Positions 43,248-53,982 are shown, numbered from the stretch's first letter. The stretch: 64,000 nt of DNA from Ruficoccus amylovorans (GCF_014230085.1 NZ_JACHVB010000063.1:62001-126000), one strand, 5' to 3'. Translations and numbers: made by a program. The notes: generated by a model not told the origin, from the letters alone.

Positions 43248-44267
43248 ATGCACCGCATCAAACAGCTCAGGCGGGCACTCGCCCTGATGCTGGCCAGCAT
43301 CTTTGCCCTCAGCCCGGCCACCGCCCTGGCCGCCAAAAAACTCCTCAACGTGTCCTACGACCCGACGCGTGAGTTTTACAGCGACTACAACAAATACTTT
43401 GAAAAGTACTGGCAGGACAAGACCGGTGAAAAGGTCACCATCCGCCAGTCTCACGGCGGCGCGGGCAAGCAGGCTCGCTCCGTCATCGACGGGCTCAACG
43501 CCGATGTCGTAACCCTCGCGCTGGCCTACGACATCGACGCCATCGCCGAGCGCACGGGCAAGATCCCGGCCGACTGGCAGACCCGCCTGCCCAACGCCAG
43601 CTCGCCCTACACCTCGACTATCGTCTTCCTCGTCCGCAAGGGCAACCCGAAGCAGATAAAGGACTGGGGCGATCTCACCCGCGAGGGCGTCGAGGTCATC
43701 ACCCCCAACCCGAAGACCTCCGGCGGCGCGCGCTGGAACTTCCTCGCCGCCTGGGCCTGGGCGCTCGATCACTACGACGGCGACGAGGACAAGGCTCGGA
43801 AATTTGCCACCCAGCTCATCCGGCACGTGCCCGTGCTCGACAGCGGAGCGCGCGGAGCGACCACAACCTTCGTCCAGCGCGGCATCGGCGATGTCCTGCT
43901 GGCCTGGGAAAACGAGGCCTTCCTCGCCCTGGAGGAACTCGGTCCCGGCAACTTCGACATCGTCGTGCCCTCGGTCAGCATCCTGGCCCAGCCGCCCGTG
44001 ACCGTCGTCAACGGCAACGCCGAAAAGAACGGCAACCTCGAACTGGCCACTGCCTACCTGGAGCAGCTCTACTCGCCCACCGGCCAGAAGCTCGCGGCCA
44101 AACACTTCTACCGCCCCAGCGAGCCGCAGTACGCCGACCCCTCCGACCTGGCCCGCTTCCCCGAGGTCAAGCTCGTCACCGTGGACGAGGCCTTCGGCGG
44201 CTGGCAGGCCGCGCAAAAGCGCTTCTTCGCCGACGGCGGTATCTTTGATCAGATCTACATCCGATAA
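43248..44267 (+). CDS. Sulfate ABC transporter, substrate-binding protein
   Basis: A 339-residue periplasmic binding protein (Sbp/CysP family). Signal peptide residues 1-28 ([16 protein letters not shown]), then [46 protein letters not shown] and [16 protein letters not shown], all family hallmarks that wrap the sulfate ion. It delivers sulfate to the CysT/CysW/CysA complex encoded 1.8 kb downstream in the same direction. Two M14-like genes intervene. Sbp and CysP cannot be separated from sequence alone, though SHGGAG favours sulfate over thiosulfate. Confidence 0.93.
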   Translation: MHRIKQLRRALALMLASIFALSPATALAAKKLLNVSYDPTREFYSDYNKYFEKYWQDKTGEKVTIRQSHGGAGKQARSVIDGLNADVVTLALAYDIDAIAERTGKIPADWQTRLPNASSPYTSTIVFLVRKGNPKQIKDWGDLTREGVEVITPNPKTSGGARWNFLAAWAWALDHYDGDEDKARKFATQLIRHVPVLDSGARGATTTFVQRGIGDVLLAWENEAFLALEELGPGNFDIVVPSVSILAQPPVTVVNGNAEKNGNLELATAYLEQLYSPTGQKLAAKHFYRPSEPQYADPSDLARFPEVKLVTVDEAFGGWQAAQKRFFADGGIFDQIYIR

Positions 44268-44303
44268 GCGTATCCATTTTCAACTACACTAAAGCCACCT
44301 ACC

Positions 44304-45032
44304 ATGAACAGAACCCTCGATCCCAAACACCGCGCGGCCATGCGCCGCCTTGTGCTCGGAGCCGTCGAGCACTGCGAGATCTCCCGCCACCTCATCGGGA
44401 GTATCGCGCAGACCTTTACCCATGACGGCGTCAAATACGGCATCCCGGCCTTCACCTTTTTCGGCCCGCAGGAGAACGACGTGGAGACCCGGTTCGTCGG
44501 CCTCATGGCCGGGCGGAGGGCCGGTGACGGGCTCAGCGCCGAGGTCACCCTCCAGCTCATGGAGCGGCTGCTGCTCCAGCCGGGCTTCGCCGCCGGGCTG
44601 TGGCTGCGCACGCTGCCGATCATAAATCCGGTCGGACTGGAAGACCCCGAGTCACTCGCTCCCGCCTATGAACCGGCAGTCCTTCGGCTTAACCTGGAAT
44701 GCCCCGACGGTGTGATCGAAGTCTCCTCCACCCGGCGCAAACGCCTCGTCATCGGCATGCGCAGCGACTGGAGCGGGCGCGGCGGCGCGCTCGCCGCCGC
44801 CGACGACATGAACCGTCTTAGCGCGGAACTCGGCGGCATTGAGCGTGAGGAAATCCCTCCCACCCAACTTCCGTACAACGCCCGCAGCCCGTGGCATCTG
44901 TACCTCGGCTTCCCGGAGACCTGGAGCTCCAACCAGGCCACCCACCTCGCCAGCCAGTACCTGCTGTGCTTCTTCCGGCGCTGGCGCGAGCTTTCGCTGA
45001 CCGAGCAGAGCCGCGCGTCGGGCCGGCACTGA
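44304..45032 (+). CDS. Degenerate M14 peptidase-like protein (242 aa)
   Basis: A 242-residue cytoplasmic protein. It appears to be a distant paralogue of the next gene: GIPAFTFFGPQEND (47-59) aligns with that protein's metal-binding FHGNEPGG, and LRTLPIINPVGLED with its LHLYPASNPWGLL. The zinc-ligand His of HxxE is missing (Gly54 in its place), while Glu57 is kept, so classical carboxypeptidase activity is unlikely. The C-terminal half is Trp/Pro-rich (SPWHLYLGFPETWSS). It lies between the sulfate-binding protein and the permease genes. Role unknown; possibly a partner of the neighbouring M14-like protein. Confidence 0.55.
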   Translation: MNRTLDPKHRAAMRRLVLGAVEHCEISRHLIGSIAQTFTHDGVKYGIPAFTFFGPQENDVETRFVGLMAGRRAGDGLSAEVTLQLMERLLLQPGFAAGLWLRTLPIINPVGLEDPESLAPAYEPAVLRLNLECPDGVIEVSSTRRKRLVIGMRSDWSGRGGALAAADDMNRLSAELGGIEREEIPPTQLPYNARSPWHLYLGFPETWSSNQATHLASQYLLCFFRRWRELSLTEQSRASGRH

Positions 45033-45084
45033 CCTGCCCCGCGAAAGCATTTTCACATTCCCCTTTTAAAGACACTTCAACGCC

Positions 45085-46032
45085 ATGCCATTCACGCTGT
45101 TTAAATCCGACCGCAAGGTCCGGTCTCTTGCCGACCCGCTGGCACCGCTTCTCACGAAGCCGCGTCCGGCGAGCACGACCACAGTCCCCTCCCGCCAGCA
45201 CTCATCATCCTCACTGCCAGATGCCCAGCCCGCCACCGGTGACGACGGCAGGCTGGGCGCGGCAGGCCCGAACCTGACCTTCACTATGCAGGAAGGCGTC
45301 TTCACCGCCCGGCTCGGGCGGGCCGAGGACGCACACCCCGGCCTTAGCCGCCACCGGATCGGCACGGTCGAGGCCGACGGGCTCACCTTCGCACTGGAGA
45401 AAACTGTCCTCCGCGGCCCGTCCAAAGAGGGCGCCCCGCACCGGCGCATTGCCCTCGTCACGGGGTTCCACGGCAATGAACCCGGCGGCCCCCTGGCCTG
45501 CGGACGCCTTTACACTGACTTCCTCCGCGATGCCACCCGCTTCGCCGGACTTGAGCTCCATCTCTACCCAGCCAGCAACCCGTGGGGCCTGCTCTTCAGC
45601 CACCGGGGCAATGCAGCCGGGCACGACCTGGCCGGTGACTTTGGCCAGGGTTCACAAGAGCCCGAAACCCGCGCACTTGAGGAAGATTTCGTCCGCGAAC
45701 AATTCGACACCTTGATTACACTCTTTACGGATGTCGCCTCGCACGGCCTTTACGCATACACAAGTGAAAAAGCATTTTGTCATGATTTTCTGATACAGGC
45801 GATAGAAAGCGCCCGACTAGATTTTTCCCTGCCTCCCGGATTAACTTTCGACGGATTCCACCAATCTCCCATTAACCCGTCCGAAGCCTTTCCCGGCAGC
45901 CCGAAGCTCCCGGCGAACATATTGAAGCAACCCGGCGAGATATTACTTGAGTTGCCCGGACGCGCCAGCCGTCAGCTTCAAGGTAAAGCCGCCGCCACCA
46001 TCGTCCATGCCATACTCGAACGGTTGGCCTGA
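45085..46032 (+). CDS. M14-family metallocarboxypeptidase-like protein (315 aa)
   Basis: A 315-residue protein with the start of an M14/succinylglutamate desuccinylase-like domain. GFHGNEPGG (127-135) supplies His129 and Glu132 of the zinc site, LYPASNPWGL (160-169) is the following strand, and RGNAAGHDLAGDFG is a variant of the NARGVDLNRNF motif, with the Asn-Arg pair replaced. The expected third ligand in LHED-type motifs is Phe214, but His220 lies in SHGLYAY. Thus it may be an altered but active metal site. The N-terminal 60 residues are disordered. Neighbours are sulfate-uptake genes. Possible substrates are amide or acyl conjugates; unproven. Confidence 0.6.
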   Translation: MPFTLFKSDRKVRSLADPLAPLLTKPRPASTTTVPSRQHSSSSLPDAQPATGDDGRLGAAGPNLTFTMQEGVFTARLGRAEDAHPGLSRHRIGTVEADGLTFALEKTVLRGPSKEGAPHRRIALVTGFHGNEPGGPLACGRLYTDFLRDATRFAGLELHLYPASNPWGLLFSHRGNAAGHDLAGDFGQGSQEPETRALEEDFVREQFDTLITLFTDVASHGLYAYTSEKAFCHDFLIQAIESARLDFSLPPGLTFDGFHQSPINPSEAFPGSPKLPANILKQPGEILLELPGRASRQLQGKAAATIVHAILERLA

Positions 46033-46071
46033 GGCAACCTTGCCAACACCGCCTTCAGAAAGCACACAGCG

Positions 46072-46974
46072 ATGAGCCTCGTCATCAATTCGCTCTTCTT
46101 CGACCGCAGGCGGCGTAAGCAACTGCGGGAAGGCAAGCTCTCCGCTTGGGCGCGACCGCACCGGGTCTTGCCCGGCTTCGCGCTCACCATGGGTATCACC
46201 GTGACGACGCTCTCGCTCGTCGTGCTGCTGCCGCTGGCCGCCGCTTTTGTCATGGCCGGGGGCATGAGTTGGGCGGGGTTTTCGGAGGCTGCCTTCTCCC
46301 CCCGCGTCATGGCCTCGTACCGGTTGACCTTTGGTGTAGCCTTCGCGGCGGCAGCAGTCAATGCGGTCTTCGGACTGCTTGTGGCGTGGGTGCTCACGCG
46401 TTACCGCTTCCCGGGGCACAAGTTGATTGACGCTCTGGTGGATCTTCCCTTCGCGCTCCCGACTGCCGTAGCGGGGATTTCACTCACGGCCATCTACTCG
46501 CGCAACGGGTGGATGGGTTTGTGGTTGGAAGAACTCGGCATCAAGGTCGCCTTCACCCCGCTGGGTATCGCTGTCGCCCTTGTCTTCATCGGTTTGCCCT
46601 TCGTCGTGCGCACACTCCAGCCCGTCATTGAGGAGCTTGACCGCGAACTGGAGGAAGCCTCCAGCACGCTCGGGGCGGGGCGCTTCACGACTTTTCGCCG
46701 GGTGATATTTCCGCTGCTGCTGCCGCCGCTGCTGACCGGGTTCGCCCTGGCCTTCGCGCGTGGCATCGGTGAGTACGGTTCGGTCGTCTTCATCTCGGGC
46801 AACATGCCCTTGCGCACCGAAATCGCTCCGCTGCTCATCGTGACCAAACTCGAACAATACGACACGCCCGGAGCCACCGCCATCGCCGTGGTCATGCTCG
46901 CGATTTCCTTCGCCCTGCTCCTGGGCATAAACCTCCTGCACCGCTGGAGCCGCAAGCGGCTCGGCGACCATTAA
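46072..46974 (+). CDS. cysT: Sulfate ABC transporter permease CysT
   Basis: A 300-residue inner-membrane permease with about six segments ([41 protein letters not shown] and others). The EAA loop is [21 protein letters not shown], through which CysA couples. It pairs with CysW, which starts six bases later. The N-terminal ~25 residues ([14 protein letters not shown]) are a basic cytoplasmic extension. Confidence 0.93.
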   Translation: MSLVINSLFFDRRRRKQLREGKLSAWARPHRVLPGFALTMGITVTTLSLVVLLPLAAAFVMAGGMSWAGFSEAAFSPRVMASYRLTFGVAFAAAAVNAVFGLLVAWVLTRYRFPGHKLIDALVDLPFALPTAVAGISLTAIYSRNGWMGLWLEELGIKVAFTPLGIAVALVFIGLPFVVRTLQPVIEELDRELEEASSTLGAGRFTTFRRVIFPLLLPPLLTGFALAFARGIGEYGSVVFISGNMPLRTEIAPLLIVTKLEQYDTPGATAIAVVMLAISFALLLGINLLHRWSRKRLGDH

Positions 46975-46980
46975 ACTACT

Positions 46981-47907
46981 ATGGCTGGCACCACACAATC
47001 CAGGCTCGGGCGTATCCAAAAATCGATACAGGGCGGCCTCGAACCCTCCTGGCCGCTGCGAGCACTCTTGATCGGAGGAGCACTGCTCTTTCTCGCCGTG
47101 ATGCTTCTACTCCCGCTGGCTGCGGTGTTCTTCGAAGCGCTTCGGCGCGGGCTGGAAGCGTTTATGGACAGCTTCGCCGACGAGGACGCGCAGCACGCGA
47201 TCAAGCTAACCCTGTTGGTTGCAGGCATCGCGATCCCGTTTAACACGCTGTTCGGCCTGTGCGCATCGTGGGCCATCGCCAAGTATGACTTCCCCGGCAA
47301 GAGCGTCCTGCTTACGTTGATCGACCTGCCCTTCGCGGTCTCACCCGTCATTGCGGGCCTGATCTACGTACTCCTGTTCGGGGCGCAGGGCTGGCTCGGC
47401 CCGTGGCTGGCGGAGCATAACATTCAGATCATCTTCGCCGTACCGGGCATCGTGCTGGCCACGGTCTTCGTCACCTTCCCCTTCGTCGCCCGCGAGTTGA
47501 TCCCGGCTATGCAGGCGCAGGGCAACGACGAGGAGTTGGCCGCGCTCACCCTCGGCGCCTCCGGCTGGCAGACCTTCCGACGCGTAACCTTGCCGAACAT
47601 TCGCTGGCCGCTGTTTTACGGTGTGGTTCTGTGCAACGCGCGGGCCATGGGAGAGTTCGGCGCGGTCTCCGTCGTCTCCGGCCACATCCGGGGCGAGACC
47701 AACACAGTCCCTCTCTACGTAGAGATTCTCTATAACGAGTACAACTTCGTGGCGGCCTTTGCCATGGCTTCGCTGCTGGCGCTGCTGGCGCTGGTCACGC
47801 TCGCCGCCAAGTCCTTCATCGAATGGCGTGTCCAGCGGGCCGACCGCGCCCGCACTGGCGAGCGCCTGCCGGACAATACGCCCGTCCACAAACTTCAGCA
47901 CTCATGA
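46981..47907 (+). CDS. cysW: Sulfate ABC transporter permease CysW
   Basis: A 308-residue permease with six predicted membrane segments ([43 protein letters not shown] and others) and EAA-type loop [23 protein letters not shown]. It is the second channel subunit of the sulfate importer. The stop overlaps the cysA start by 4 bp. Confidence 0.93.
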   Translation: MAGTTQSRLGRIQKSIQGGLEPSWPLRALLIGGALLFLAVMLLLPLAAVFFEALRRGLEAFMDSFADEDAQHAIKLTLLVAGIAIPFNTLFGLCASWAIAKYDFPGKSVLLTLIDLPFAVSPVIAGLIYVLLFGAQGWLGPWLAEHNIQIIFAVPGIVLATVFVTFPFVARELIPAMQAQGNDEELAALTLGASGWQTFRRVTLPNIRWPLFYGVVLCNARAMGEFGAVSVVSGHIRGETNTVPLYVEILYNEYNFVAAFAMASLLALLALVTLAAKSFIEWRVQRADRARTGERLPDNTPVHKLQHS

Positions 47908-48980
47908 GCATCCTCGCCACTAACATTTCCAAGCACTTCGGCCCGACCGCAGCGCTCGACGACGTGACGCTCGAAGTCGAAAGCGGCCAACTCGTCGCGC
48001 TCGTCGGCCCCTCCGGCTCGGGCAAAACCACGCTCCTGCGCATTCTCGCCGGACTCGAAACCCCCGACCCCGGCAGCGGCGAAATCCGCTTCCACGGAGA
48101 GAATGTCAGTGGCCTGCCCGTACAAAAGCGCCAGGTTGGTATGGTCTTCCAACACTACGCTCTTTTCCGCCACCTCAGTGTTGAGCAAAACATCGCCTTC
48201 GGCCTGACGGTAAAAAAACGCGTCGAGCGCCCCACCCGCACGGCCATCCGCGCCAAGGTCGATGAGCTGCTCCACCTCGTCCAGCTTGACGGCCTGGGCA
48301 AGCGGCTGCCCTCGCAGCTTTCCGGCGGGCAGCGCCAACGTGTCGCCCTGGCCCGCGCCCTCGCCATCGAGCCGCGCATCCTGCTGCTGGACGAGCCCTT
48401 TGGTGCGCTCGACGCCAAGGTCCGGAAGGACCTGCGCCGCTGGTTACGACACTTCCATGAGTCGATTAAACTGACCACGGTCTTTGTCACCCATGACCAG
48501 GAGGAAGCCCTCGAACTGGCCGACGAGGTCGTCGTCATGAACCGTGCGCGTATCGCCCAGGTCGGCCCGCCGCAGGCGGTTTTCGACCGGCCCGAGTCGC
48601 CGTTCGTGATCGAGTTCATGGGCAACGTCAACCGGCTGGAAGCCGGGATGGCAGCTAACGGTAGCCGCCCTCATGACCAGCTCTACGTACGCCCGCATGA
48701 TGTCGAGATCCGCCCACAGGGCGAGCACGGCACCCTTCCGGCACGCGTGCTGCACATTTTCTCAGCCGGGAGTGCCGGGCGCCTTACCCTGGAGCGCCTG
48801 ACCAACCGCGAGCTGATCGAGGCCGAAATTTCCCGCGCCGAGCTGGACGAGCTTCAACTGAGCGCAGGGCAGGAAGTCGGCATCCGCTTCCGGCACATCC
48901 GGCTCTTTGCCAAGACGGCCGAAGGTCGACAGGAACTGGTCGAAAACGACGAGCTGGCCCACTCACTCAACCAGGGCTGA
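47904..48980 (+). CDS. cysA: Sulfate ABC transporter ATP-binding protein CysA
   Basis: A 358-residue ATPase from the ATG at 47904. Walker A is GPSGSGKTT, the signature is LSGGQRQRV, Walker B is [12 protein letters not shown], and the H-loop is [11 protein letters not shown]-terminal TOBE-like domain (about 230-358, [12 protein letters not shown]) follows, as usual for CysA. An open frame extends upstream within cysW but is not conserved. It closes the sulfate-uptake block. Confidence 0.95.
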   Translation: MSILATNISKHFGPTAALDDVTLEVESGQLVALVGPSGSGKTTLLRILAGLETPDPGSGEIRFHGENVSGLPVQKRQVGMVFQHYALFRHLSVEQNIAFGLTVKKRVERPTRTAIRAKVDELLHLVQLDGLGKRLPSQLSGGQRQRVALARALAIEPRILLLDEPFGALDAKVRKDLRRWLRHFHESIKLTTVFVTHDQEEALELADEVVVMNRARIAQVGPPQAVFDRPESPFVIEFMGNVNRLEAGMAANGSRPHDQLYVRPHDVEIRPQGEHGTLPARVLHIFSAGSAGRLTLERLTNRELIEAEISRAELDELQLSAGQEVGIRFRHIRLFAKTAEGRQELVENDELAHSLNQG

Positions 48981-49116
48981 CAAGCTTCCCGCACCTGGCT
49001 TGACAAACAAGGGTTTTAGCAGGAAGGGCTGCAAGGTCGTTAGGTGGGCTAACTCATCCGACGGTTCCTCGGCTATGTTTCCATGCCGTCAGTTTACTCT
49101 CCTCCCCAAAAGGACG

Positions 49117-49212
49117 TTTCTGGCCGCGCAGGGAACGGGGGCCCGTTGCTACGGGCGTAGCGCGGTATGTGGGTCAGCCTTTACGAACCCCCGCTCCCTG
49201 CGCGGCCAGAAA
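49117..49212. repeat. 25-bp near-perfect inverted repeat between cysA and the efflux genes
   Basis: Arms at 49117-49141 and 49188-49212 pair over 25 bp with one mismatch (core TCTGGCCGCGCAGGGA), separated by 46 bases that also contain a CCCGTTGCTACGGG hairpin. No target-site duplication or transposase is seen. It lies between two convergent genes, so it could serve as a two-way terminator, or it could be a small mobile or MITE-like element. Confidence 0.65.
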
Positions 49213-49237
49213 TTATGTATTCAAGAATAACTACAGA

Positions 49238-50692
49238 TCAGTTCACAACGGCGTCGGATTCGCCGCCGCCGGGCTCATCCAGTGGCTGCCAACCGCCACC
49301 GAGCACGGCGTAGAGCTTTACCTGGTTGCTCAGGCGGACCAATTCAAGCGAGACCAGCTCAAGCTGGGCGGCATAGAGCTCACGCTCGGAGTCGAGCACG
49401 CTCAGGTAGCTGTCGAGTCCACGCACGTAGCGCACGTTCGAGAGGCGGTTGACCTCCGACTCGGACTGTACGAACTCCCGCTGTGCCTCCAACTGCTGGA
49501 GGATGGTCCCCCGCACGGCCAGCGCGTCGGCTACCTCGCGGAAGCTTGACTGAATAACCTGCTCGTACTGGGCGATGGCTATCTTCTTATCCGCCTCGCT
49601 CACGCGGACGGCGGCCCAGGTGCGCGGATCGAAAATCGGCATCGTGATCTGAGCGCCGTAGGCCCACATGCCCTGACCAGACTTGAACAAACCGGAAAGG
49701 TCACTGCTGGCGGTACCGGCGGCAGCGGTCAATGAGATGCGCGGAAAAAAGGCGGCACGGGCCGCGCCGATGTTGGCGTTGGCGGCCATGAGCTTGTGCT
49801 CGGCTTCGATGATATCGGGGCGGTTGAGCAGCACGAGCGAGGAAACCCCGGCGGAGATCGGCGCGGGCGGCTCGATCGAGTCGAGGTCGCCGGGCAGGAG
49901 ATCGGCGGGCACAGTCGTACCGGCCAGCAGGTTGAGCGCGTTTTTATCCACCGCGATCAACTGAACAAACGTCACCAACGAAACCTGCGCGGCATCCACC
50001 TGAGCCTGCGCCCGGTGCACATCAAGCAGCGGGCTCAGGCCACGGTCGTAGCGGCGCGTCACGAGGTCGAGCGCATCCTCCCGTGTCTTCAGCGTGGTCT
50101 TGGCCAGTTCGAGCCGGGCCTGGTCGGCGGCCAGTGTCAGGTACGCGGTGGCAACCTGCGAGACCAGCATGGTCTGCACACTACGGCTGGCCTGCTCGGT
50201 GGCGAAGTACTCCTGCAAGGCAGCATCGGACATACTGCGAATGCGCCCGAACAAATCCAGCTCCCACGAGGCGAAGCCGAAGTCCGCGCTGTATTGAGAA
50301 GCTGTGACAGAGGTATTCGAGTAGGAGAGGTCCGCCGGAGTGCGGGCACGGTCTGCACTGGCTCCGGCGTTGACCGTGGGCAGCAGCGCCGAGCGCTCGA
50401 TGTTGTAGAGCGCGCGCATGCGTTCGATGTTGAGCGTCGCCACCCGCAGGTCGCGGTTGTTTTCCAGCGACAGGGTGATGACTTCGCGCAGCTTGGAGTC
50501 GGTGTAGAACTCCGCCCAGGGCAGGTGCCCTGCCGCAGGAGCGGAGGAAACGGCGTCGTCGGCCTGGTAGGCCCCTCCCTCCGGGAAGTCAGCCGGGATG
50601 GGCGCTGGCGGGCGTTCGTAGTCCGGGGCCATGCTGCACCCGGTCAGGAGTGCGGCGGTCGCGGCGGTCAGGAAATATACGTGCTTGTTCAT
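49238..50692 (-). CDS. Outer-membrane efflux lipoprotein (OprM/NodT family)
   Basis: A 484-residue TolC-like lipoprotein. The lipobox is LLTGCSMAPDYERP with Cys19. Two repeats of the outer membrane efflux protein fold carry ELDLFGRIRS and VSEADKKIAIAQYEQVIQSSFREVADALA. It forms the trimeric outer-membrane duct of the pump encoded upstream. Starts 25 bp after the RND gene. Confidence 0.92.
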   Translation of the reverse strand: MNKHVYFLTAATAALLTGCSMAPDYERPPAPIPADFPEGGAYQADDAVSSAPAAGHLPWAEFYTDSKLREVITLSLENNRDLRVATLNIERMRALYNIERSALLPTVNAGASADRARTPADLSYSNTSVTASQYSADFGFASWELDLFGRIRSMSDAALQEYFATEQASRSVQTMLVSQVATAYLTLAADQARLELAKTTLKTREDALDLVTRRYDRGLSPLLDVHRAQAQVDAAQVSLVTFVQLIAVDKNALNLLAGTTVPADLLPGDLDSIEPPAPISAGVSSLVLLNRPDIIEAEHKLMAANANIGAARAAFFPRISLTAAAGTASSDLSGLFKSGQGMWAYGAQITMPIFDPRTWAAVRVSEADKKIAIAQYEQVIQSSFREVADALAVRGTILQQLEAQREFVQSESEVNRLSNVRYVRGLDSYLSVLDSERELYAAQLELVSLELVRLSNQVKLYAVLGGGWQPLDEPGGGESDAVVN

Positions 50693-50716
50693 GGAACTGA
50701 GCGTTGGAAGGCCATT

Positions 50717-53700
50717 CTAGGAAGCGGGCTGCTGCTTACTGGCAGACTCCTGATTACGGGCGGCCTGTTCCCGTTTCTTTTTGCTGAAGCGCCGACCAAA
50801 GCGTTCCACGATCACGTAGAACAGCGGCGCGAAAATTGTGACAAGGAAGGTCGAGGTCACCACCCCACCGATGACGCTCGTGCCGATCGCCATCTGCGCT
50901 CCGGCTCCGGCCCCGCTGGCCATGGCCAGCGGCAGCACACCGAAGCCGAAAGCGAGCGAAGTCATCAGGATCGGGCGCAGACGCAGCTTGGCCGCCTCCA
51001 GCGTGGCGTCAAAGACCCGCATACCGTCGTCCAGCCGCTGCTTGGCAAACTGCACGATCAGGATGGCGTTCTTTGTGGTCAGTCCGAGCGTGGTCAGAAG
51101 ACCGATCTGGAAGTACACGTCGTTGGGCAGACCGCGAAGGGACGAGGCGATCACGCCCCCGATGACCCCCAGCGGCAGCGCCAGCAGGACGGAGACCGGG
51201 ATGGTCCAGCTCTCATAGAGCGCGGCCAGGCAGAGGAAGATGACCAGAATCGAGAAGGCGTACAACGGCCCGGTCTGCGAACCGGCCTGCCGCTCCTGAT
51301 AGGACAGGCCGTTCCAGTCGAAGCCGATGCCCTCGGGCAACTGATCGACAAAGCTCTCCATCTTCGCCATCGCGTCCCCCGAACTGCTGCCGGGGCTGGG
51401 CTCGCCCAGGATGTTGATCGAAGGGAAGGCGTTGTAGCGCTCCAGCTTGGGCGAACCGTAGGACCAGTAACCCGTCGCGAAGGAGGAGAACGGCACCATC
51501 TTGCCCTGCGTGTTGCGCACGTAGAGTCTTTCCAGATCCTCAGGCTGCATGCGGAAGGGTGCGTCGGCCTGCACATAGACACGCTTGACGCGGCCGGCCT
51601 GGATGAAGTCGTTCACATAGGCGCTGCCGAAGCTGGCCGAAATCGTGTTGTGGATGGCGTCGATGGGCACGCCGAGCGAACCGGCCTTTTCCCAGTCCAC
51701 ATCAATGCGGTATTCGGGCACGTCTTCGAGGCCGTTGGGACGGACCTTCATCAGTGTCGGGTCCTGCGCGGCCATGCCCAGAAGCTGGTTGCGGGCCTCC
51801 ATCAGCTTTTCGTGGCCGAGACCGCCCCGGTCGAGCAACTGGAAGTCAAAGCCCTTGGCGTGTCCCAACTCAAGTACCGCCGGGGGCGGGAAGGCAAAGA
51901 CAAGGCCGTTGCGGATGGTCGCAAAGTGCTCGGTGGCACGGGCGGCCACGCTGTTGACATCGAGGCCGGGCTTGTCGCGGTCTTTCCAGTCACGCAGCTT
52001 GATAAAGGCCAGACCGGAGTTCTGCCCGCGACCGGAAAAGCTCTGGCCGGAGATCGCCATACAGGATTCGACCGCGTCGGCTTCGTCCTCGGTGAAGTAG
52101 CGCGAGACCTCGCGCATGATTTCACGGGTCTGCTCCAGCGTGGAGTTACCCGGCAGCATGGCCTGCACCATGAGCACGCCCTGGTCCTCATTCGGGAGGT
52201 AGGCAGTGGGCATGCGGACAAAGAGCCAGCCCATCGCCACCGTGATCAGGATAAAGGCGAAGACATAGCGCAACTGCTTGCGCAGAGCCTGTCCGACCAC
52301 GCGCAGGTACAGGTCACGCGAGCGGAAAAAGATCTTGTCGAACCAGACGAAGAACGGACGGAACAACTTGAAACCGGACTCCGCTGCTTCGTGTCCCTTT
52401 TCCACCGGCTTGAGCAGTGAAACGCATAGCACCGGGGTCAGCACAAGGGCGACGACCACGGACAGCAACATGGCCGCGATGATCGTGACGGAGAACTGCC
52501 GGTAGATCACCCCCGTCGATCCGGCGAAGAACGCCATCGGCCCGAACACCGCCGAGAGCACCAGGCCGATACCAATCAGAGCCGGGGTGATTTCGTCCAT
52601 CGACTTGCGGGTGGCTTCGAAGGGCGGCAAGCCCTCCTCGGTCATGATACGCTCGACGTTTTCCACCACCACGATGGCGTCGTCCACCAGCAGGCCGATG
52701 GCCAGCACCATGGCGAACATGGTCAGCATGTTGATCGAGAACCCGAACAGTCCGAGCACGGCAAACGTCCCCAGGATAACCACCGGCACGGCGATGGTCG
52801 GGATGAGCGTGGCGCGCATGTTACCCATGAACAGGTACATGACGAGGAAGACGAGGATGATCGCCTCGAAGAGCGTCTTGACCACTTCTTCAATGGCCAC
52901 CTCGACAAAGGGTGTAGTGTCGTACGGATACACGACCTGAAGCCCGGAAGGGAAAAAGTGGCTCATCTCGTCCAGACGAGTGCGAATGTTATTGGCCGTC
53001 TCCAGCGCGTTCGCCCCGGCAGCCTGACGGACGGCCAGCGCGGCGGCGGGCAGGCCGTTGTACTCGTTCTCGACATCGTAGGACTCCGCCCCAAGCTCGG
53101 TCCGGGCCACATCACTGATTCGCACGATGGAGCCGTCCGGGTTGATTCGCAGCGGGATCTGCGCGAACTCCTCCGGCGTCTTCAGCAGGCTCTGCACGAT
53201 GATGGCGGCATTGAGCCGCTGGCCCTCCACGGACGGAGTGGCCCCGAACTGCCCGGCCGAAATCTCGACGTTGTAGGACTGCAAACCGTTAATCACATCC
53301 TGCACCGTCATCTGATATTCGGTCAGCCGATCGGGGTCCACCCAGATACGCATGGAGTACTGCGTGCCGAAGACTTCGACTTCGCCGACGCCGGGCACAC
53401 GAGAAAGGACTTTTTCGAGATTGGACTGGGCGTAGTCACGCAGGTCGTTGCCGTCCATGCTCCCGTCTTCCGAGACCAGGCCGACGATCATCAGGTAGTT
53501 CCGGGTAGACTTGCTGACCTTGACCCCCTGGCGCTGCACCACTTCGGGCAAGCTGGCCATGGCGAGCTGAAGCTTGTTCTGCACCTGAGACCAGGCCATG
53601 TCGGGATCGACACCGGGCGCGAAGGTCAGCTCGATACGCGAACTGCCCGAGGAGTCGCTCGTCGCGCTCATGTACAGCAACTGGTCGAAGCCGGTCATCT

Positions 53701-53905
53701 TCTGCTCGATGATCTGGGTGACGCTGTTCTCCACCGTCTCGGCGGATGCCCCCGGATAAAACGCGGTGATCGCGATGGAGGGTGGCGCGATCGGCGGGTA
53801 CTGCGAAATCGGCAGGATGTAAATGCCGAGCAGACCGGCCACCATGAGGATGATGGCGATGACCCAGGCGAAAACGGGACGGACTAGAAAGAATCTTGAT
53901 AACAT
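50717..53905 (-). CDS. RND multidrug efflux transporter (HAE1, AcrB/MexB type)
   Basis: A 1062-residue inner-membrane antiporter, normal for AcrB. The twelve-segment layout and two large periplasmic loops are evident. GLLVDDAIVVVENVERIM holds the paired Asp of the proton relay, and the C-terminal half has GLTTKNAILIVQFAKQ with the conserved Lys. It exports drugs, bile salts or similar compounds, driven by protons. Middle gene of the pump operon, between the periplasmic adaptor and the outer-membrane factor. Confidence 0.95.
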   Translation of the reverse strand: MLSRFFLVRPVFAWVIAIILMVAGLLGIYILPISQYPPIAPPSIAITAFYPGASAETVENSVTQIIEQKMTGFDQLLYMSATSDSSGSSRIELTFAPGVDPDMAWSQVQNKLQLAMASLPEVVQRQGVKVSKSTRNYLMIVGLVSEDGSMDGNDLRDYAQSNLEKVLSRVPGVGEVEVFGTQYSMRIWVDPDRLTEYQMTVQDVINGLQSYNVEISAGQFGATPSVEGQRLNAAIIVQSLLKTPEEFAQIPLRINPDGSIVRISDVARTELGAESYDVENEYNGLPAAALAVRQAAGANALETANNIRTRLDEMSHFFPSGLQVVYPYDTTPFVEVAIEEVVKTLFEAIILVFLVMYLFMGNMRATLIPTIAVPVVILGTFAVLGLFGFSINMLTMFAMVLAIGLLVDDAIVVVENVERIMTEEGLPPFEATRKSMDEITPALIGIGLVLSAVFGPMAFFAGSTGVIYRQFSVTIIAAMLLSVVVALVLTPVLCVSLLKPVEKGHEAAESGFKLFRPFFVWFDKIFFRSRDLYLRVVGQALRKQLRYVFAFILITVAMGWLFVRMPTAYLPNEDQGVLMVQAMLPGNSTLEQTREIMREVSRYFTEDEADAVESCMAISGQSFSGRGQNSGLAFIKLRDWKDRDKPGLDVNSVAARATEHFATIRNGLVFAFPPPAVLELGHAKGFDFQLLDRGGLGHEKLMEARNQLLGMAAQDPTLMKVRPNGLEDVPEYRIDVDWEKAGSLGVPIDAIHNTISASFGSAYVNDFIQAGRVKRVYVQADAPFRMQPEDLERLYVRNTQGKMVPFSSFATGYWSYGSPKLERYNAFPSINILGEPSPGSSSGDAMAKMESFVDQLPEGIGFDWNGLSYQERQAGSQTGPLYAFSILVIFLCLAALYESWTIPVSVLLALPLGVIGGVIASSLRGLPNDVYFQIGLLTTLGLTTKNAILIVQFAKQRLDDGMRVFDATLEAAKLRLRPILMTSLAFGFGVLPLAMASGAGAGAQMAIGTSVIGGVVTSTFLVTIFAPLFYVIVERFGRRFSKKKREQAARNQESASKQQPAS

Positions 53906-53982
53906 GACGGCAATTCGTGTTTGGCCTGGCGGAAGCGCCCCCGTCTGGGAGCGCCCAACCGCGGCCCGCTATTGGCAAACGT

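Noticed and set aside
46072-48980. Molybdate rather than sulfate importer
   Set aside because: Two separate permeases (CysT and CysW types), a sulfate-binding protein and an Rrf2/YezD neighbourhood fit sulfate; molybdate systems have one permease.
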